Of a stretch of DNA of 7,302 nt, positions 4,227 through 7,302 are shown in pieces (the stretch's first letter is position 1; each line of letters begins with the position of its first letter). The stretch is from Oligoflexales bacterium (lineage in GTDB: Bacteria > Bdellovibrionota_B > Oligoflexia > Oligoflexales > CACXFL01): the NCBI GenBank assembly GCA_028282865.1, contig JANQHA010000385.1, forward strand, positions 1 to 7,302, written 5' to 3'. The notes below the pieces were generated by a model. That model ran no database searches and was not told where the DNA came from. It saw only the letters and a program-made list of their open reading frames with translations. The position numbers were made by a program, and so were the translations under genes.

Positions 4227-7079
4227 GTGACTGATTTTATTGATGATTGTCATATAAAAACTTGGCCTACTGAAACCTGTCTAATCAGCGAACTTGTCAG
4301 CTACTTGTCTGAGTTGCCTAGAGAGGAGCTTGCCGATTACATCGTAATCTTGCCGACCTTGCGCTTGAATACATTCGTCCGAGCTTCACTAGCTAAGCAC
4401 TTTGGATCGCTGATCCCACCCACACTTACTACCCTGGAACAGTTAGTAAAAGAACAGTCACGCCAAACCAGACAAATATGGCAAACCTACAGCTCGACAG
4501 AGGTTGAGCTTATATTGCATGATTTGATTAAGAAGAATTCGTACATTCACCTACGCCCAGGACATGAGCGCGAGCTGGCGTTGCTATTTGAGGAGTTAGT
4601 AACCAACCAAATCAATGAGCGGGGCTTCAGTAGTCTAGAGGAAACAATACGACAAGATATCTACCGCACACAGGAACAACTCGGGTCACTCCACGATAGA
4701 TGCCTAGAAATTAAGGGTCTTTGGGAACAGTTCGCCGCCACCCTTACAAGAAAAACACGATACACTTCTGCTGGTGCGTTATCCAGCCAATGCCAAGCAG
4801 TCCTAAGACACTGGGACGAACTGGACATAGCTCAACGACCGGTTTTAATGGTGGCTTTCACCAGTATTTCGCCGTCTTTACTCCCGCTGGCTCAAAAAAT
4901 AGCGAAAAACAACGGTAAACTATGGTTTCATTCTCCCCCAAAATTACTGACTAAAGTTAACCCCCTTGCAAATCTATTAAAAGAATTTGAAGTTGATGGC
5001 TCGCAAGATTTAATAGTGACTCGTTCACCGGCATCGGTAAACTCTGCCCCGAACGCTTATACTGAAGTCCAAGTCGTCATCGAAGATATCAAATCCCTAT
5101 TATCCCACGGGGTGGCCCCTTCAAAAATCGCAATTCTAGTCACTAACGAGTCTACCTACGCAAAGTACTTACGCCTACTACAGCGACAGCTGCCAACCAA
5201 CAGTAATATTGCCCTGAGCATACCTATTTCTCAAACCCCTATAGGAAGCTGGGTTCATGCCTTCACTCAAATTTTCACAACTCACGAGTCAGCACATTCG
5301 ATACTTTCGTGGCTAAGCCACCCAATCACGCTAGGGTGGGTGCAACAGGAGCTTAGAGAATGCAATGCGACTGAGGCCGCCGAAGAAAGCGCCCAAAGAA
5401 TTTCTGATAAATATATCTACCAAAACCTAAGCGAAATGGCTAAAGGCTGCCAGACGCCCCAGGAAAAAGATTTATGGAGATTAGTCCTAAATACCCTCGC
5501 ACCCTTTCGTAAACGCAGCCAAAAACCATTAAAGCAGTGGATTGCGACCTGGCAAGAACTAACCAGCCACTTTCAGCCAATTATTAAAAGTCAAAGTACC
5601 GATCAGTCACTACAGCGAGCGGCACTGACAGGCTTCGACCAGTTTTTAACTGAGATGGCGCTATTTACTGATCAACTGTCGCTTAGCATGAATCCGGTCA
5701 GTTTCTGCCATTGGCTCAATACACACCTATTAAAGCGGGAGGTTCGTAGCACCGGCGAGCCGCTCGCAGGCATCCAGATCATAAGTCTACCTGAAGCGAG
5801 GTCATTCCCCTTTCAAAATGTATTTATGCTGGGCTGCAATGAAGGGAGCTTTCCGAAGTCGTTACCAAAAGACGAGTTATTAGATGACTTTCTAAAGCGC
5901 AGGATGTCACTACCGGGGTGGCAGGCTCTTGAGGCGAGGGAGGACTTAACGTTTCAGCTTCTATTAGCCCGAATCCCTCAGCTCCATATGTATTATAGCG
6001 AATCAAAGTATCACGAACCTCTAGTTCGCTCGCGTTTTATCGAGCAGGTTTTGGCCTATACTCCAATTGAAGTCAACCGTCGTAACTTACCCACCCGAAA
6101 TAACAGTCCCGATACGGCTTCTGAGCGGAGCCTAGAAGGGGCCTACAACGAACTACCCGAAAGTATTCTGAACGATTACTCGGCGACGTCACTCGAAATG
6201 CTGATTCATTGCCCCTACCGGTTTTTACTATCGAAGCTTAAGGTCAAGGAGTTAGCTATTCCTGGCTTGGAACCCGACCCGCGCGCCGAAGGCGAATGGC
6301 TTCATGTGGTTTTGGAAAGGTTTTTTGACCGGTGGCCGAAGGATCTTAGCCCTGAACAGTTTGAAAGCTTTGTCACACGTCGGCTAGTGGCATTAACTAA
6401 AGAGCACGGGCCTAAAGGAATCGAACAAGCGTCACTTTTTATGCACTTGAAAGATTTCGCTTGGCCGCGTTACGCTTCCTACCTTAAAGGCATTATAAGC
6501 TCCCATGGCTTTGAATCCGCGCCTGACACGCTAAGAGAGCATCGGTTTTGCTACCAGAGAGAGCTCGGAGGTAAAGAAACCACTCTCAGAGGGAGTATTG
6601 ATTTCGTGCAGTCGGTTAAAAAGCCTCAGCAAGCTCAACTCATCATCGATTACAAGCGCAAGGGTTTACCGGCTAAGAAGTCGATTCGTAGCGGCACCTC
6701 GCCTCAGCTAGCCGTATACGCCGGGGCGCGTTCAATAGACGACGACACAATAGCCGACAACATTATCGTTGGTTACTGGAGTATCTTATCCGCAACATGG
6801 CAGCTGGCAGCGGTAGGCAGCGAAGCTATAGAAGCAGCCAAAACATTGGGATTAGCCACTACAAGAAATCAACCTCTAGACCACTATAGAGCCAAAGTCG
6901 ATGAACTATGGAGCTGGCGACTAGACCAGATCACTAAGCAGGATGGTCGCTTTAGAGCCGACCCCTCCGACTGTCACTTCTGCAACTACCAAAATATCTG
7001 CCGCCGCGACGACCCTCGCCATCAAGAACGCATCAGGGGGCAAGATGATTTAGCGCAGCGAACCGAGGCGAGCAGATGA
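4227..7079 (+). CDS. addB: AddB-like subunit of a helicase-nuclease (PD-(D/E)XK nuclease with Fe-S cluster)
   Basis: This 950-residue protein matches the AddB/RexB partner of the AddAB complex, which resects double-strand DNA ends for recombination. The N-terminal helicase-like half begins with DYIVILPTLRLNTF (37-50); no Walker A (GxGKT) is visible, so it is not expected to be an ATPase. Helicase domain 2-like signatures are GIQIISLPEARSFPFQNVFM (515-534) and LGCNEGSFPKSLP (535-547). The C-terminal nuclease keeps every expected element: His693 (GEWLH), Asp792 (GSIDF), Asp808-Tyr-Lys810 (IIDYK) and Gln827 to Tyr831 (QLAVY). Cys662 (HCPYRF) plus C916-x2-C919-x5-C925 reproduce the family's 4Fe-4S staple around the nuclease. 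The length is a little under Bacillus AddB (about 1,160). It starts at GTG, divergently from the solute-binding gene, and its stop overlaps the helicase gene as ATGA, so the two subunits are probably translated together. Confidence 0.9.
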   Translation: MTDFIDDCHIKTWPTETCLISELVSYLSELPREELADYIVILPTLRLNTFVRASLAKHFGSLIPPTLTTLEQLVKEQSRQTRQIWQTYSSTEVELILHDLIKKNSYIHLRPGHERELALLFEELVTNQINERGFSSLEETIRQDIYRTQEQLGSLHDRCLEIKGLWEQFAATLTRKTRYTSAGALSSQCQAVLRHWDELDIAQRPVLMVAFTSISPSLLPLAQKIAKNNGKLWFHSPPKLLTKVNPLANLLKEFEVDGSQDLIVTRSPASVNSAPNAYTEVQVVIEDIKSLLSHGVAPSKIAILVTNESTYAKYLRLLQRQLPTNSNIALSIPISQTPIGSWVHAFTQIFTTHESAHSILSWLSHPITLGWVQQELRECNATEAAEESAQRISDKYIYQNLSEMAKGCQTPQEKDLWRLVLNTLAPFRKRSQKPLKQWIATWQELTSHFQPIIKSQSTDQSLQRAALTGFDQFLTEMALFTDQLSLSMNPVSFCHWLNTHLLKREVRSTGEPLAGIQIISLPEARSFPFQNVFMLGCNEGSFPKSLPKDELLDDFLKRRMSLPGWQALEAREDLTFQLLLARIPQLHMYYSESKYHEPLVRSRFIEQVLAYTPIEVNRRNLPTRNNSPDTASERSLEGAYNELPESILNDYSATSLEMLIHCPYRFLLSKLKVKELAIPGLEPDPRAEGEWLHVVLERFFDRWPKDLSPEQFESFVTRRLVALTKEHGPKGIEQASLFMHLKDFAWPRYASYLKGIISSHGFESAPDTLREHRFCYQRELGGKETTLRGSIDFVQSVKKPQQAQLIIDYKRKGLPAKKSIRSGTSPQLAVYAGARSIDDDTIADNIIVGYWSILSATWQLAAVGSEAIEAAKTLGLATTRNQPLDHYRAKVDELWSWRLDQITKQDGRFRADPSDCHFCNYQNICRRDDPRHQERIRGQDDLAQRTEASR
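7065..7068 (+). promoter_or_regulatory. Ribosome binding site for the addA-like gene
   Basis: GAGG inside the addB 3' end lies 7 nt before ATG at 7076. Together with the ATGA stop/start overlap it supports coupled translation. Confidence 0.6.
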
Positions 7080-7302
7080 CCGAAGAAGCCCAAAACCCTT
7101 ATCAAAGTTACTTGGTGTCTGCGTCGGCGGGTAGCGGCAAAACCTATCAGCTGAGCCAACGCTTTCTTGCCTTAGTCGCCGCCGGAGCAAAACCAAGCGA
7201 TATCCTCACCATTACTTTCACCAAAAAAGCCGCGGGTGAAATGCGGGCACGGATTTTAACTGAGGCTACCAAGCTACTAAATGATCAAGAAAAACAGCGA
7301 CA
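7076..7302 (+). CDS. addA: AddA/RecB-like UvrD-family helicase, N-terminal fragment
   Basis: Only the first 75 codons are inside the window; the frame stays open to the edge. SASAGSGKTYQLSQRF (15-30) is the superfamily 1 Walker A with Lys22-Thr23, and ILTITFTKKAAGEMRARI (43-60) is motif Ia, both typical of UvrD/RecB/AddA helicases. The protein should be the ATP-driven motor that partners AddB in processing DNA ends. The SASAGSGKT form and the direct coupling to addB favour AddA over a free UvrD or Rep. Whether it carries the C-terminal nuclease of true AddA cannot be seen, so a RecB-like name remains possible. It begins at ATG overlapping the addB TGA. Confidence 0.88.
   Translation, partial: MTEEAQNPYQSYLVSASAGSGKTYQLSQRFLALVAAGAKPSDILTITFTKKAAGEMRARILTEATKLLNDQEKQR

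Noticed and set aside
4721..4918. Plus-strand open frame inside addB
   Set aside because: It is an out-of-frame shadow of an intact addB reading frame.
5824..6006. Minus-strand open frame inside addB
   Set aside because: It is antisense to the conserved helicase-like segment of addB, with no independent support.
1..7302. CRISPR array, tRNA/rRNA gene, insertion sequence or attachment site
   Set aside because: No regularly spaced repeats, tRNA-like cloverleaf, transposase or flanking direct repeats were seen on reading both strands.

Overview
The window holds six protein genes and almost no spare DNA. It reads as a chromosomal stretch from a moderate-GC Gram-negative bacterium: there is a lipobox lipoprotein, a periplasmic-type ABC solute-binding protein, an AddAB-type recombination nuclease and an A-type Fe-S protein, and the genes are tightly packed with frequent TTG/GTG starts. 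The combination would suit a deltaproteobacterium-like or Bdellovibrionota/Oligoflexia lineage, but that placement is a guess from gene content and protein style, not from a marker gene. I see no tRNA, rRNA, CRISPR array, insertion sequence or phage gene.

Layout from left to right. At 1-403, minus strand, is an IscA/HesB-like protein whose 3' end runs off the window; it keeps the first conserved Cys but has lost both Cys of the C-terminal CGC motif. Positions 404-539 are an AT-rich divergent intergenic region with weak promoter-like elements and two 13-bp odd palindromes. At 540-1382, plus strand, is an FkbM-family SAM methyltransferase starting at TTG. It ends convergently, with a 20-bp overlap, against a minus-strand bicistron: a MalE-like solute-binding protein (2901 to about 4175), then a lipoprotein (1363-2904) whose TTG start overlaps the upstream stop. 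Divergent from the bicistron, and separated by a very short promoter region, addB (4227-7079) is followed with an ATGA overlap by the start of an addA/recB-like helicase gene that leaves the window at 7302.

How the genes relate. The addB-addA pair encodes the subunits of a double-strand-break-processing helicase-nuclease; AddB has all nuclease motifs and the four Fe-S cysteines. The bicistron is the least ordinary part. It is bounded on both sides by opposing genes, so it is an orphan solute-binding protein plus one lipoprotein, with no permease or ATPase. The lipoprotein looks like a metzincin-type metalloprotease fold in which the catalytic Glu and two of three zinc-binding His have been replaced. 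The likely reading is an envelope binding or sensing pair rather than a transporter or a protease; this is inference. The FkbM enzyme is a stand-alone methyltransferase with no glycosyltransferase neighbours in view and lower GC than addB.
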